A DNA stretch of 64,000 nucleotides from Stygiobacter sp. RIFOXYC2_FULL_38_25 (GCA_001803165.1 MHAZ01000006.1:1428-65427), one strand, 5' to 3'. Counted from the first letter of the stretch, positions 19,789-28,241 are shown. The notes: generated by a model not told the origin, from the sequence alone. A program made the numbers and translations.

Positions 19789-20613
19789 TTATCTAACCGG
19801 GAAATAACCAACTTTCGTAACAATGGATTGTCCTTCTGCGCTAAGAATCCAATCAATGTAATCTTTCATCTCGCCGGAAGGTCTTGTTTTTAAGTACAAA
19901 TAAAGATAGCGTGTTATTGGATAGTTGCCGCTTTTAATATTTTCTTCTGTTGGTATATATGCTTTCGAAGTAGCATCTTTTTTAACAGCCGCGAACTTAA
20001 TTCCTTTTGCATAAGCAGCGCCGCCAAAACCGATTGAGTTTGCGTCCTTAACAATTGCATTAACTACCGCCGATGTTCCTGGCATACTTTGCATTGTAGA
20101 GGTAAAGTCCTGTCCACCTAAAACATTATCTTTGAAATAAACATATGTACCGGAGCTGTTCTCGCGACCGTAAACAATAATCTTTGCATCCTTACCGCCA
20201 ACATCTTTCCAGTTTGTGATTTTGCCGGTGTAAATATCTTTTATCTGCTGAATGCTTAATTCCTTAACAGAATTTTTTTCATTCAGATATACGCTTAATC
20301 CATCTTTTGCGGTTTTAACTTCTACGCCTAAAGAGTTGTAGCGCTGTTTCAATTTTTCTCTTTCAGATGGCTTCATTGGACGGGAAGCATTTGCAATATC
20401 TGTAGAACCATTAATAAGCGCCGCAAGTCCAATTCCGGAACCGCCGCCGGTAACTTGAATAGTTATTCCGGGATGAGATTCCATGTATTTTTCTGCCCAG
20501 CGTTGAGCAAGAATAACCATAGTGTCTGAGCCTTTAACCGTAATTACTTTATTATCATAAGTGAACCCAAAAGCCATAGTTGCAATTACAAGCAACAAAA
20601 TTATTTTTTTCAT
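19789..20613 (-). CDS. pstS: Phosphate-binding protein PstS
   Basis: Periplasmic phosphate receptor of 274 residues: signal peptide MKKIILLLVIATMAFGFT, then KGSDTMV, GGGSGIGLAALINGSTDIANASR and GRENSSGTYVYF, the phosphate-cradle motifs. The ATG at 20613 has GAGG five bases upstream. A Pho box lies 39-66 nt upstream, overlapping the very end of the porin gene, so pstS has its own phosphate-controlled promoter in addition to any read-through. Confidence 0.96.
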   Translation of the reverse strand: MKKIILLLVIATMAFGFTYDNKVITVKGSDTMVILAQRWAEKYMESHPGITIQVTGGGSGIGLAALINGSTDIANASRPMKPSEREKLKQRYNSLGVEVKTAKDGLSVYLNEKNSVKELSIQQIKDIYTGKITNWKDVGGKDAKIIVYGRENSSGTYVYFKDNVLGGQDFTSTMQSMPGTSAVVNAIVKDANSIGFGGAAYAKGIKFAAVKKDATSKAYIPTEENIKSGNYPITRYLYLYLKTRPSGEMKDYIDWILSAEGQSIVTKVGYFPVR

Positions 20614-20633
20614 TCTTTCCTCTTTTTCTATTA

Positions 20634-20641
20634 CAAAGTTG
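20634..20641 (-). promoter_or_regulatory. Putative -7 element of pstS promoter
   Basis: CAACTTTG (one mismatch to TAnnTTTG) lies 10 nt downstream of the last Pho-box hexamer and about 20 nt before the pstS start, nearly the same geometry as at the porin promoter. Confidence 0.5.
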
Positions 20642-20651
20642 GTGATTTCAT

Positions 20652-20679
20652 TGTTAATCTAATGTTAAGAAACTGTTAA
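20652..20679 (-). promoter_or_regulatory. Pho box upstream of pstS
   Basis: Three TGTTAA hexamers (plus-strand reading) begin at 20652, 20663 and 20674, exactly 11 bp apart; on the minus strand these read TTAACA. Direct repeats with an 11-bp period are the hallmark of PhoB/PhoP-family operators. The box immediately precedes a -7-like element, so the regulator would occupy the -33 region as an activator. Confidence 0.8.
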
Positions 20680-20685
20680 GTTTTC

Positions 20686-22002
20686 TTAAAACTTGTACTG
20701 AATTCTAAACGTGAAAACATTGTCTCTAAGATCGGAATTTAGAGCCGCTAACTTAGAAGACGTTTCGTTGCTTACACTATCATAGTAAAAAACGAACTTG
20801 ATGTTATCGTCCCAGTAGTGAACCAAGCCGATTCCTAATGTTGAATATTTAATATCTCCTGCGCCAAGTTTTGCCGCTGCCAAAGCACCAATTTGGTCTC
20901 CTTCAACATCAGTGTTCGGATCATAAACATCATACTTAACTACAAGCTGGTTCTTATCGCCTAAGTTTTGAACATAGTTAAGATAGTAACCGGAAAAATT
21001 TCTTAAGTAAAGATCGCCGGTTTGCAAAGCAGTTGGTGAAGAAGAACTTGATGCACTTCCGCCAGGTTGTTTGCCACTAATGTACTCGCCGCGGAGTGTG
21101 AAGTTACCGAGCAAAGGCAAAGCGTAATAAACTTGCATATCTAAACCGAGATAATTTCTATCTGCATAGGTTGTTTTAGTATCTGCTGAAGCTAAAGTAG
21201 GATTGTTAACAGTGAAAATTGATTTGCCGGCAGCAAGTTTAACACCGCCGACATACATCGAAACACCGCCATCAATTGCTAAGTTTTCTTCATAGAATGG
21301 AAGTGAGAAACCTAAACGACCTATGAAATCTTTTTGATTGTCCACTTCAACACTCACTCCATTGCCTGCAAAGAATCCGCCCCTGAAATTGAAGTAGCCT
21401 AAGAAGTCTTCATACGGAACGTATGGCGCATATTCGAAGCTGACGCCTAAATCTCTCTCGCCGGGGAAAAGAGTTTGATACATTCTCGATCTTTCCGGCG
21501 CTTCTCTGCTTGAAGAGCTGTAACTAATTTCAAAACCGAACGGTCTGTCAAACACACCCGCCTTCAATCCAAAAGATTTTAGCCAGGGTTCTTTGAATGA
21601 AACATATGCGTCTTTCAAACCAAGACCTTTTTCAGTTGCGTCTATTTGTAAAACATAATTTGTAATGTCGTTATCATAAGCAACTTTTAATCTTCCGCGT
21701 CTGATCGTAAAGCGGTTATGCAAGCCGGCAGCAAAATTTCCGCCTGAGAAAGATGAAATGCCATCTAGTTCTGCGGACTGGAATTGCGCTTGAATATAAC
21801 CGGAAAGTTTAATTTTCTTTAAGGCATCGACTGTAGCCTTGGTCTCTAAATAGGATTCGTTCAACCCCTCAACTTGACCTTTTAGCTCATCAATCTTTGC
21901 CTTCAAATCTTCTGCTGTCGTTTTGGTAGTATCTTCTTGTGCTGAAATTCTGGCAACAAGAACTAAGGATAGCACAAAAAGTAAAACAAATTTCTTCATC
22001 AT
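20686..22002 (-). CDS. Phosphate-selective porin (OprO/OprP family)
   Basis: Outer-membrane beta-barrel of 438 residues: signal peptide (about 1-21), a short coiled coil (DLKAKIDELKGQVEGLNESYLE), then a porin-type barrel with KLSGYIQAQFQ, FTIRRGRLKVAYDN and YVSFKEPW, ending in FRIQYKF with the C-terminal aromatic needed for BAM insertion. It fits the Porin_O_P family for phosphate or polyphosphate uptake. A four-repeat Pho box and a TAnnTTTG promoter sit upstream, and pstS follows. Confidence 0.92.
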   Translation of the reverse strand: MMKKFVLLFVLSLVLVARISAQEDTTKTTAEDLKAKIDELKGQVEGLNESYLETKATVDALKKIKLSGYIQAQFQSAELDGISSFSGGNFAAGLHNRFTIRRGRLKVAYDNDITNYVLQIDATEKGLGLKDAYVSFKEPWLKSFGLKAGVFDRPFGFEISYSSSSREAPERSRMYQTLFPGERDLGVSFEYAPYVPYEDFLGYFNFRGGFFAGNGVSVEVDNQKDFIGRLGFSLPFYEENLAIDGGVSMYVGGVKLAAGKSIFTVNNPTLASADTKTTYADRNYLGLDMQVYYALPLLGNFTLRGEYISGKQPGGSASSSSSPTALQTGDLYLRNFSGYYLNYVQNLGDKNQLVVKYDVYDPNTDVEGDQIGALAAAKLGAGDIKYSTLGIGLVHYWDDNIKFVFYYDSVSNETSSKLAALNSDLRDNVFTFRIQYKF

Positions 22003-22024
22003 TAATCTCCATTATTTTGGTAAC

Positions 22025-22032
22025 CAAACTTA
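22025..22032 (-). promoter_or_regulatory. -7 element of the porin promoter
   Basis: TAAGTTTG on the minus strand matches TAnnTTTG exactly and lies 9 bp downstream of the Pho box, about 23 nt before the porin ATG. Confidence 0.7.
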
Positions 22033-22041
22033 TTATGGAAT

Positions 22042-22080
22042 TGTTAACTCAATGTTAAGGGAATGTTAAGAAATTGTTAA
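22042..22080 (-). promoter_or_regulatory. Four-repeat Pho box upstream of the porin
   Basis: TGTTAA hexamers (plus strand) begin at 22042, 22053, 22064 and 22075, a perfect 11-bp period over four units. On the coding strand they read TTAACA, as in PhoP-family operators. The array would bind two regulator dimers just upstream of the -7 element. Confidence 0.88.
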
Positions 22081-22171
22081 GAAAAGGTATGCTGAGTAAG
22101 GTGATTATCTCATTGAGGGAAAAAATTCGAGCTATTAGTCAAAACTTAATATCAAATGGAAAGCTCACGAA

Positions 22172-22984
22172 CTAATTTTTAACGATTAATTCCGGTCTGC
22201 CCCATTCAATTAGCTTTCCGGAAATGAAATCAATAACACGTTGGTGCTCTTCCGCACCGTTTCCTTTTACTTCAAAAGGTTCTCCAAAACAAATGTTTAC
22301 TGTTTTGTTTGGAGCGATTTTACCAAAATCCTTTATCATTTTTCCATTACCCCAAGCATCAGTTAAAACCGCTACCGGGACTACCGGCACATTATTTCTT
22401 TTTGCAAGTTTGACTCCCAAAGAATTGAACGAATCGGCATCGAAAAACTGAGTTCTTGTTTTCTGAGGGAAAATGATAATTGATTTACCGTTTTGAATTC
22501 TCTTACTGCCCTCTTCCATTACAATTTTCAAATCTTCGCGAGGATTTTCTCTACCGACACAAATTGGATCTCTCGCAAGAGCTACCGGTCCAAACAAAGG
22601 ATAATCTGCAAGTTCTTGTTTAATAACATAAACTACTTTTTTATTCGGCTGAATAATGGAAGGAAGAGACATCACTTCAAGAGTGCTCATGTGGTTACCG
22701 ATGAAGATTACAGGTCCTTCAACTTTTTTGAAATTATCCAAGCCGTGAAAGTGAAATTTAACTCCGGTTTTTTCCAAACTACGCACAACATAAACAGAAC
22801 TGTTAGACCACTCCTCGTCATTATACAATCCTTTTTTGGCAAGCTTGTTACTTTTGAAAATTATTTTTATCAAATGAGAATAGAAATACAATGAAGGAAA
22901 CATTTTAGGAGAATGTTTCGAATTATCAGTTTTGTATTCGTTATTAGCTGAAAAAGATTTGTCGTACACGAGTTGTGATTTCAT
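22172..22984 (-). CDS. PlsC-like acyltransferase
   Basis: Lysophospholipid acyltransferase-superfamily protein of 270 residues. Block I is NHMSTLE, i.e. HX4E instead of the canonical HX4D; block III is FPQKTRT where FPEGTRS is usual; VVPVAVLTDAWG is block IV. Expected role is acylation of lysophosphatidate or a related lipid at the inner membrane, but the altered motifs leave the substrate open. ATG at 22984; the N-terminal about 50 residues are hydrophilic and variable. Downstream of the tRNA operon on the same strand. Confidence 0.78.
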   Translation of the reverse strand: MKSQLVYDKSFSANNEYKTDNSKHSPKMFPSLYFYSHLIKIIFKSNKLAKKGLYNDEEWSNSSVYVVRSLEKTGVKFHFHGLDNFKKVEGPVIFIGNHMSTLEVMSLPSIIQPNKKVVYVIKQELADYPLFGPVALARDPICVGRENPREDLKIVMEEGSKRIQNGKSIIIFPQKTRTQFFDADSFNSLGVKLAKRNNVPVVPVAVLTDAWGNGKMIKDFGKIAPNKTVNICFGEPFEVKGNGAEEHQRVIDFISGKLIEWGRPELIVKN

Positions 22985-23049
22985 AGTGTTGTTCTAGATT
23001 TTTAAAGAAAATTACTAAAAATGAAGAAGCGATTCAAAAGGAAATGATT

Positions 23050-23124
23050 TGGTGACCCCAACGGGATTCGAACCCATATTACCGCCGTGAAAGGGCGATG
23101 TCCTAACCGTTAGACGATGGGGCC
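23050..23124 (-). tRNA. tRNA-Glu (UUC)
   Basis: Cloverleaf reads GGCCCCA...TGGGGTC with A73 and an encoded CCA; anticodon loop CTTTCAC gives UUC. Last of four tandem tRNAs and the only one of them with CCA in the DNA. Confidence 0.96.
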
Positions 23125-23143
23125 AGCATTTCAAAAACTTCTG

Positions 23144-23219
23144 GGTGACCAATGGGACTTGAACCCATGACCTTCTGGGCCACAACCAGATGCTCTAACC
23201 AAACTGAGCTATGATCACC
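23144..23219 (-). tRNA. tRNA-His (GUG)
   Basis: Anticodon arm CTGG-TTGTGGC-CCAG gives GUG. The extra 5' G (G-1 at 23219) opposite C73 is the tRNA-His identity pair. CCA is not encoded. Confidence 0.95.
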
Positions 23220-23243
23220 ATGAAAAAGTTAAAAACTTTTCTG

Positions 23244-23317
<74 letters not shown>

Positions 23318-23349
23318 ATAACACAACGTCAAATAACACTCTGATATTG

Positions 23350-23424
23350 TCGGGGAGACAGGATTCGAACCTGCGACTTCTTGGTCCCAAACCAAGCGCT
23401 CTAGCCGGGCTGAGCTACTCCCCG
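23350..23424 (-). tRNA. tRNA-Pro (UGG)
   Basis: Acceptor CGGGGAG/CTCCCCG with the C1-G72 pair typical of tRNA-Pro; anticodon loop TTTGGGA gives UGG. First gene of the tRNA operon. CCA is not encoded. Confidence 0.96.
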
Positions 23425-23459
23425 ATAAGGGAAGAAAACATCGTTTCAAAATTGGGTTT

Positions 23460-23490
23460 CAAAGATATATTTTCTGTTTTGAAATGTCAA
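23460..23490 (-). promoter_or_regulatory. Promoter of the tRNA operon
   Basis: On the minus strand TTGACA (23490-23485) and TATCTTTG (23467-23460, exact TAnnTTTG) are separated by 17 bp and lie 36 nt before tRNA-Pro. A strong constitutive promoter is expected for a tRNA cluster. Confidence 0.7.
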
Positions 23491-23553
23491 TCAAAAGGAC
23501 ATGTTTCACCTTCAATTAGATTATTCCTATTTTAATCTCAACAAATACCCAGA

Positions 23554-24780
23554 ATGATGCAGTTTCTTTTACTACTTATAAAACGGTTTTTGAATTCCAA
23601 CAGAAAATCCGGATTAGTTTCTTCTGTTTCGAAGATTACAATAGGCGGAATTGCAATCGGTATTACAGTGGTGATCCTTGCTCTCACAATTTTGGATGGT
23701 TTTGAAAGCGTTATTTCTGATAAAATAAACGAATTCAATGCTCAGATAAAAATAACCGGTTTTGGCAACAGAAATCTCCCCGCATCTGAATACATAGCTA
23801 AAAAAGTAACAGAAGATTTTAAGAAGGATATTTCTTCTGTTGATCCTTTTGCAAGCAAATTAGCAATTATTAAATCCCCAAAAGTTACTGATGGAATTAC
23901 TCTTACCGGAGTAAGTACACAATTTGCATCAAATTCCTTCAACAAATTTTTGGTTGATGGAACTATTTTCTCAAGCGAGCCAACAGACAAAGAAGTTTTA
24001 ATCGGAAAAAATCTCGCCCAGAAAATGGGAATACTAAAGGGCGATAGAATTACAATCTTTTGTCTAAGAGGAAATGCCCCACCATCGTTAGAAAATCCGC
24101 CGGCGATAGAACAATTTTCTGTAACCGGAATCTTTGAAACCGGAATCTCAGAATATGATGATTGGAACGCATTTATAAATCTGAAAAGCGCTCAAGAACT
24201 CTTTGGAATGAGTGACGAAGTTTCCGGATTTAATATTTCAATCAACTATCCATTAAAACTCTCCGTTATCTCCTCCCGGCTGCAAGACTATCTTGGTTAT
24301 CCATTCTATGTGAGATCAATTTACCAAGTTCACCAAAATATTTTTACTTGGATAGAACTACAGAAAAAGCCAATCCCAATTGTGCTTGGGCTTATAATTA
24401 TTGTGGCATTATTCAATATTGTAGGAACAATGCTTATGATCGTGCTCGAAAAGACTAATACGATTGGCGTTTTAAAGTCTATAGGAATGAAACGGAACTC
24501 TGTCTTGAAGATTTTTCTCGGCAACTCCATGTATTTAATCCTTTGGGGATTATTCATTGGGATTTCCCTTTCTCTCGTGCTAAGTTTTCTCCAAATGCAA
24601 TTCGACATAATTTCTTTACCAAGCGGAGTTTATTTTGTTACAAGTGTTCCAATTTCTATTCGGCTTGAGAATTATGTTTTGGTTTCGGCGGTAACCATAA
24701 TTGTAGCTTTTCTGTCTTCGCTAATACCGGCTTTTGTTGCATCCAAAATAAAACCAATTACAGCAATTAGGTTCGATTAG
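23554..24780 (+). CDS. LolC/LolE-family lipoprotein-release permease (first)
   Basis: Inner-membrane permease of 408 residues in the FtsX/MacB fold: N-terminal helix (about 25-48), a large periplasmic domain (50-260) and three C-terminal helices (about 270-300, 325-350, 370-400). ISEYDDWNAFINLKSAQELFG and VLEKTNTIGVLKSIGM are typical of LolC/E. With the next two genes it forms a complete LolCDE-type ABC exporter that extracts lipoproteins for the outer membrane. The stop is immediately followed by the ATG of the second permease. Confidence 0.88.
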   Translation: MMQFLLLLIKRFLNSNRKSGLVSSVSKITIGGIAIGITVVILALTILDGFESVISDKINEFNAQIKITGFGNRNLPASEYIAKKVTEDFKKDISSVDPFASKLAIIKSPKVTDGITLTGVSTQFASNSFNKFLVDGTIFSSEPTDKEVLIGKNLAQKMGILKGDRITIFCLRGNAPPSLENPPAIEQFSVTGIFETGISEYDDWNAFINLKSAQELFGMSDEVSGFNISINYPLKLSVISSRLQDYLGYPFYVRSIYQVHQNIFTWIELQKKPIPIVLGLIIIVALFNIVGTMLMIVLEKTNTIGVLKSIGMKRNSVLKIFLGNSMYLILWGLFIGISLSLVLSFLQMQFDIISLPSGVYFVTSVPISIRLENYVLVSAVTIIVAFLSSLIPAFVASKIKPITAIRFD

Positions 24781-25998
24781 ATGATTGAATTATTTATCGC
24801 AAGAAAATATTCCCGGGCTAAGCACAAACTGAGTTTCATTGGTTTGCTTTCAATTATTTCTACTTTGGGAATCACAATTGGCGTAGCAGCATTAGTAATT
24901 GTGCTTTCAGTCTTCAACGGATTCGGCTCGATTGTAACTAAGATTCTTGTAAGTTTCGATCCCCATGTAAAAGTTATTCTTGTTGATAAAGCAACGCCGG
25001 CAAAGATTGCTGAAATACAAAACGCAATTAAAACTATTCCCGGAATAGAATCGTACAATCCAATTCTTGAAGGGAAAACGCTTTTTATCAATAACAAAAC
25101 TTATGATGTCGTAAATTTTAAAGGAATTGATATTTCTACTTCACCAACAAGTTGGAACGTTAGTTCAAAAATCATAAGTGGAAAATCTGATCTATCCCAA
25201 AACAAAATTGTAATTGGATTAGCATTAGCTCTTAAACTTGGCATTCGTGCCGGAGATACGATTGCGGTTACTTCTGCCTACAATATTGAGAAGACAATTA
25301 CATCCCTCACCCTTCCACAAACGAGAAAGTTGATTGTAAGCGGTTTATTTGAATCCAACAACAGAGATTACGATGCCGGTTTCGCGTTTAGTTCTTTAGA
25401 AACCGCTCAGCAATTATTCGGAATTAATCAGAAAATTTCCGGTATTGAAATACGCTTGCAAGATTTTCAAGTTTCCGAAAAAATTAAGACAATTTTAGAA
25501 AGCAAAATCGGCAAAGATGTTACTGCAATTCAAACTTGGTACGATCTTCACAAGCAGTTGTACAACGTAATGCTAATCGAACGTTGGGCGGCATACATAA
25601 TTCTTTGTCTTATAATTGCCGTAGCTACCTTTAATATTTTTGCTTCACTAACAATGACTGTGATCGAAAAGAAGCGGGATATAGGAATTTTGCGCTCGCT
25701 CGGTGTTAAGCAAGAATCAATTCATAAAATATTTATGTTCAGCGGATTAATGATTGGGATTGCCGGAACTGTTGCCGGATTGGCAATTGGTTTACTCGTT
25801 TGTTATCTCCAGGTGCAATACAAGTTTTATCCGCTCGATCCAATGAAATACATAATTGACGCGCTGCCGATTCAAGTTAGGTTTTCCGACGTATTGGTCA
25901 TCAGTTTAATGGCGATTTTTCTTTCGTTCGTGGCGGCATATTTCCCGGCAAAGCGGGCTGCAAAAACTATCATCATTGATTCAATAAAATATGAGTAA
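24781..25998 (+). CDS. LolC/LolE-family lipoprotein-release permease (second)
   Basis: Permease of 405 residues with the same topology as its upstream neighbour but clearly divergent in sequence: LGITIGVAALVIVLSVFNGF (N-terminal helix), RDYDAGFAFSSLETAQQLFG in the periplasmic domain and VIEKKRDIGILRSLGV before the last helices. Two different permeases plus one ATPase argue for a heterodimeric LolCE-type transporter. The start codon abuts the previous stop with no gap. Confidence 0.88.
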   Translation: MIELFIARKYSRAKHKLSFIGLLSIISTLGITIGVAALVIVLSVFNGFGSIVTKILVSFDPHVKVILVDKATPAKIAEIQNAIKTIPGIESYNPILEGKTLFINNKTYDVVNFKGIDISTSPTSWNVSSKIISGKSDLSQNKIVIGLALALKLGIRAGDTIAVTSAYNIEKTITSLTLPQTRKLIVSGLFESNNRDYDAGFAFSSLETAQQLFGINQKISGIEIRLQDFQVSEKIKTILESKIGKDVTAIQTWYDLHKQLYNVMLIERWAAYIILCLIIAVATFNIFASLTMTVIEKKRDIGILRSLGVKQESIHKIFMFSGLMIGIAGTVAGLAIGLLVCYLQVQYKFYPLDPMKYIIDALPIQVRFSDVLVISLMAIFLSFVAAYFPAKRAAKTIIIDSIKYE

Positions 25999-26000
25999 CA

Positions 26001-26696
26001 ATGAGTGAAATAATTTTATCGGCAAAAAATATTCACAAATCTTTTATCAAATCGAACAACGAAAAGCTGGATGTATTGAAAGATGTTTCATTAGATATTG
26101 TGAAGAGTAAAATCAGCATGATAGTTGGCGCTTCGGGTGCCGGTAAAAGTACACTTCTCCACATTATCAGCGGTTTGGATTCTGCGGATTCCGGTTCGGT
26201 TGAAATCGCCTCAACAAATATTTCTTCTTTGAACGATGACAAACTTTCAAAGTTTAGAAATAAACACATTGGATTTGTTTTTCAGTTTAATCACCTTCTA
26301 CCTGAGTTCGATGCACAAGAAAACGTTGCTATTCCGATGATGATTGCCGGGGAATCATTATCCAAAGCAAAGAATAAGGCTGCCGAGTTGCTTGAATTAG
26401 TTGGGCTGAAAGAGCGGTTAACACACCGTCCTTCTGAACTTTCCGGCGGCGAAGCTCAACGCGTTGCGGTTGCGCGTGCTTTGGCAAATAATCCCGCTAT
26501 AATTTTTGCAGATGAACCAACCGGCAATTTGGATTCCGTCAATAGCGAAATGCTTCATAAATTGATTTTTGATTTGCGCGACAAGTTTTCGGCAACATTC
26601 TTAATTGTTACACACAATCCCGAGTTAATTAAGCTTGGCGATGTGGTTTTCGAAATGAAAGACGGCAAAATATTCAAACAACAGCGAGGGAAATAA
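26001..26696 (+). CDS. lolD: LolD-like ABC transporter ATPase
   Basis: ATPase of 231 residues with Walker A GASGAGKST, Q-loop FQFNHLLPEF (the LolD/MacB-type FQFHxLLPEF), signature LSGGEAQRVAVARAL and Walker B AIIFADEPTGNLD. It follows the permease by 2 nt and overlaps the next gene by one base (TAATG), which extends the operon to the GH109-like enzyme. Confidence 0.9.
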   Translation: MSEIILSAKNIHKSFIKSNNEKLDVLKDVSLDIVKSKISMIVGASGAGKSTLLHIISGLDSADSGSVEIASTNISSLNDDKLSKFRNKHIGFVFQFNHLLPEFDAQENVAIPMMIAGESLSKAKNKAAELLELVGLKERLTHRPSELSGGEAQRVAVARALANNPAIIFADEPTGNLDSVNSEMLHKLIFDLRDKFSATFLIVTHNPELIKLGDVVFEMKDGKIFKQQRGK

Positions 26697-28069
26697 TGAG
26701 CACTTCACGTAGAGATTTTCTTAAGACTTCATTAATGACCGGCGCAGCGATTGGTCTATCCAACATTCCAACACTTGGAAATGATTTAGCATCTCTTCAA
26801 GCTCCATCAACAAAAAATAAAAATGTTGTTGGATTAGCTTGCGAACCTATCCCAAAAGTTAGAATTGGATTTATTGGTTTAGGTATGCGCGGACCAGATG
26901 CTGTTGACCGTATGATGAAAATTGAAGGTGTAGAAATAAAAGCTTTGGGCGATTTAATGCCCGAGAGAGTAAAAGCAGTTAATGAGCTGGTAAAAAAAGC
27001 CGGAAGACCCGAAGCTATTGAATTCTCCGGAAGTGAAGATGCGTGGAAGAAAATGTGCGAACGCGATGATATCGATTTAATTTATTCATGTACACCTTGG
27101 CTCTTACACACTCCAATCGCTGTTTACGCAATGAAGCATGGTAAACATGCTGCTATCGAAGTACCAATTGCAGTATCGCTAAAAGAATGTTGGGAGCTTG
27201 TTGATACTGCTGAGCAAACTAGAAGACACTGTATGATGCTGGAAAATTGCTGCTACGATTTCTTTGAAATGGCAACTTTAAACATGGCACGCAATGGCGT
27301 TCTAGGCGAAATCATTCATGCGGAATGTGCTTACTTACATGATTTACGCTGGCTTAAATTTGATAAAGAAAAAGGTTATCAAGGAATGTGGCGGCTGAAC
27401 TACAGCGAGAAACATACCGGCAATCCTTATCCAACTCATGGTCTTGGTCCGGTTGCACAAGTAATGGATATTAACCGGGGCGATAGAATGGAGTATCTCA
27501 CTTCAATGTCAACGAATCAATTTGGAATGTCTCAATACGCTGCCAATAAATTTGGGAAAGATTCTGCTGATGCAAAACAGACTTACAAACTTGGCGATAT
27601 GAATACAACTTTGGTTCGTACAGCTAAAGGTCATACAATAATGATTCAGCATGACACAACAAGTCCAAGGCCTTATAGTAGGATTCATTTACTTAGCGGA
27701 ACAAAAGGAATTGCTCAGAAATGGCCGGCGCAAAAAATTGCTCTCGAACCTAAACCGCACGAATGGCTGAAAGAAGATGAATACAAAAAACTGATGACAC
27801 TGTACGAACATCCTCTCGCAAAGAAAATTGGTGAGAAAGCGCGCGAAGTTGGCGGACATGGCGGAATGGATTTCATTATGGATTACAGATTGATTCACTG
27901 TCTGAGAAACGGTTTGCCACTAGACCAAGATGTTTATGATGGAGCTACCTGGTCAAGTATTGTTGAGTTAAGCGAATTGTCTGTAAAGAATAAAAGTAAA
28001 TCAATTGAAGTCCCGGACTTTACGCGCGGGGCTTGGAAGACTACAAAACCTATTGAGATTATTTCGTAG
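26696..28069 (+). CDS. Tat-exported Gfo/Idh/MocA protein, GH109-like
   Basis: Protein of 457 residues with a twin-arginine signal (TSRRDFLKTSLMTGAAIGLS), a Rossmann NAD-binding domain starting at RIGFIGLGMRG (about 56-66), CTPWLLHTPIA and HGKHAAIEVP, then a C-terminal domain with ENCCYD, NPYPTHGLGPVAQ and GGHGGMDF. These motifs fit the GH109 branch (NAD-dependent alpha-N-acetylgalactosaminidase type) better than ordinary sugar dehydrogenases. The Tat signal implies export of a folded protein with bound cofactor. Its start shares one base with the lolD stop. Substrate is inferred from family only. Confidence 0.85.
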   Translation: MSTSRRDFLKTSLMTGAAIGLSNIPTLGNDLASLQAPSTKNKNVVGLACEPIPKVRIGFIGLGMRGPDAVDRMMKIEGVEIKALGDLMPERVKAVNELVKKAGRPEAIEFSGSEDAWKKMCERDDIDLIYSCTPWLLHTPIAVYAMKHGKHAAIEVPIAVSLKECWELVDTAEQTRRHCMMLENCCYDFFEMATLNMARNGVLGEIIHAECAYLHDLRWLKFDKEKGYQGMWRLNYSEKHTGNPYPTHGLGPVAQVMDINRGDRMEYLTSMSTNQFGMSQYAANKFGKDSADAKQTYKLGDMNTTLVRTAKGHTIMIQHDTTSPRPYSRIHLLSGTKGIAQKWPAQKIALEPKPHEWLKEDEYKKLMTLYEHPLAKKIGEKAREVGGHGGMDFIMDYRLIHCLRNGLPLDQDVYDGATWSSIVELSELSVKNKSKSIEVPDFTRGAWKTTKPIEIIS

Positions 28070-28077
28070 ATAATAAG

Positions 28078-28172
28078 GGCACTTCTAAAAACCTTTATTT
28101 TAAAATATTTCACGCAGAGACCGCGAAGAAAACGCAAAGAGCGCAAAGAAAAGTGTAGTTTTTAGAGGTGCC
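28078..28172. repeat. Long-range inverted repeat enclosing a CGCAGAGA-type repeat
   Basis: A 15-bp arm GGCACTTCTAAAAAC (28078-28092) is mirrored at 28158-28172 with one mismatch. The enclosed segment contains CACGCAGAGACCGCGAAG and CGCAAAGAGCGCAAAG, a type of intergenic repeat also hinted at around 3194-3242 and 39552-39612. Could act as a terminator for the upstream operon or be a small mobile element. Confidence 0.6.
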
Positions 28173-28183
28173 AAATATTTTTG

Positions 28184-28241
28184 GTAGAGACGTTGCATCA
28201 GCCTCGACAAGACCGAGTCTTGACAGGTGCAACGTCACTAC
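28184..28241. repeat. 58-bp nested palindrome
   Basis: Outer arms GTAGAGACGTTGCA (28184-28197) and TGCAACGTCACTAC (28228-28241), one mismatch, enclose an inner perfect hairpin CAAGAC-cga-GTCTTG (28208-28222) with a CCT/AGG pair outside it. Lies between convergent genes (GH109-like and pepA). No T-run, so it looks like a dispersed palindromic repeat more than a terminator. Confidence 0.75.
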
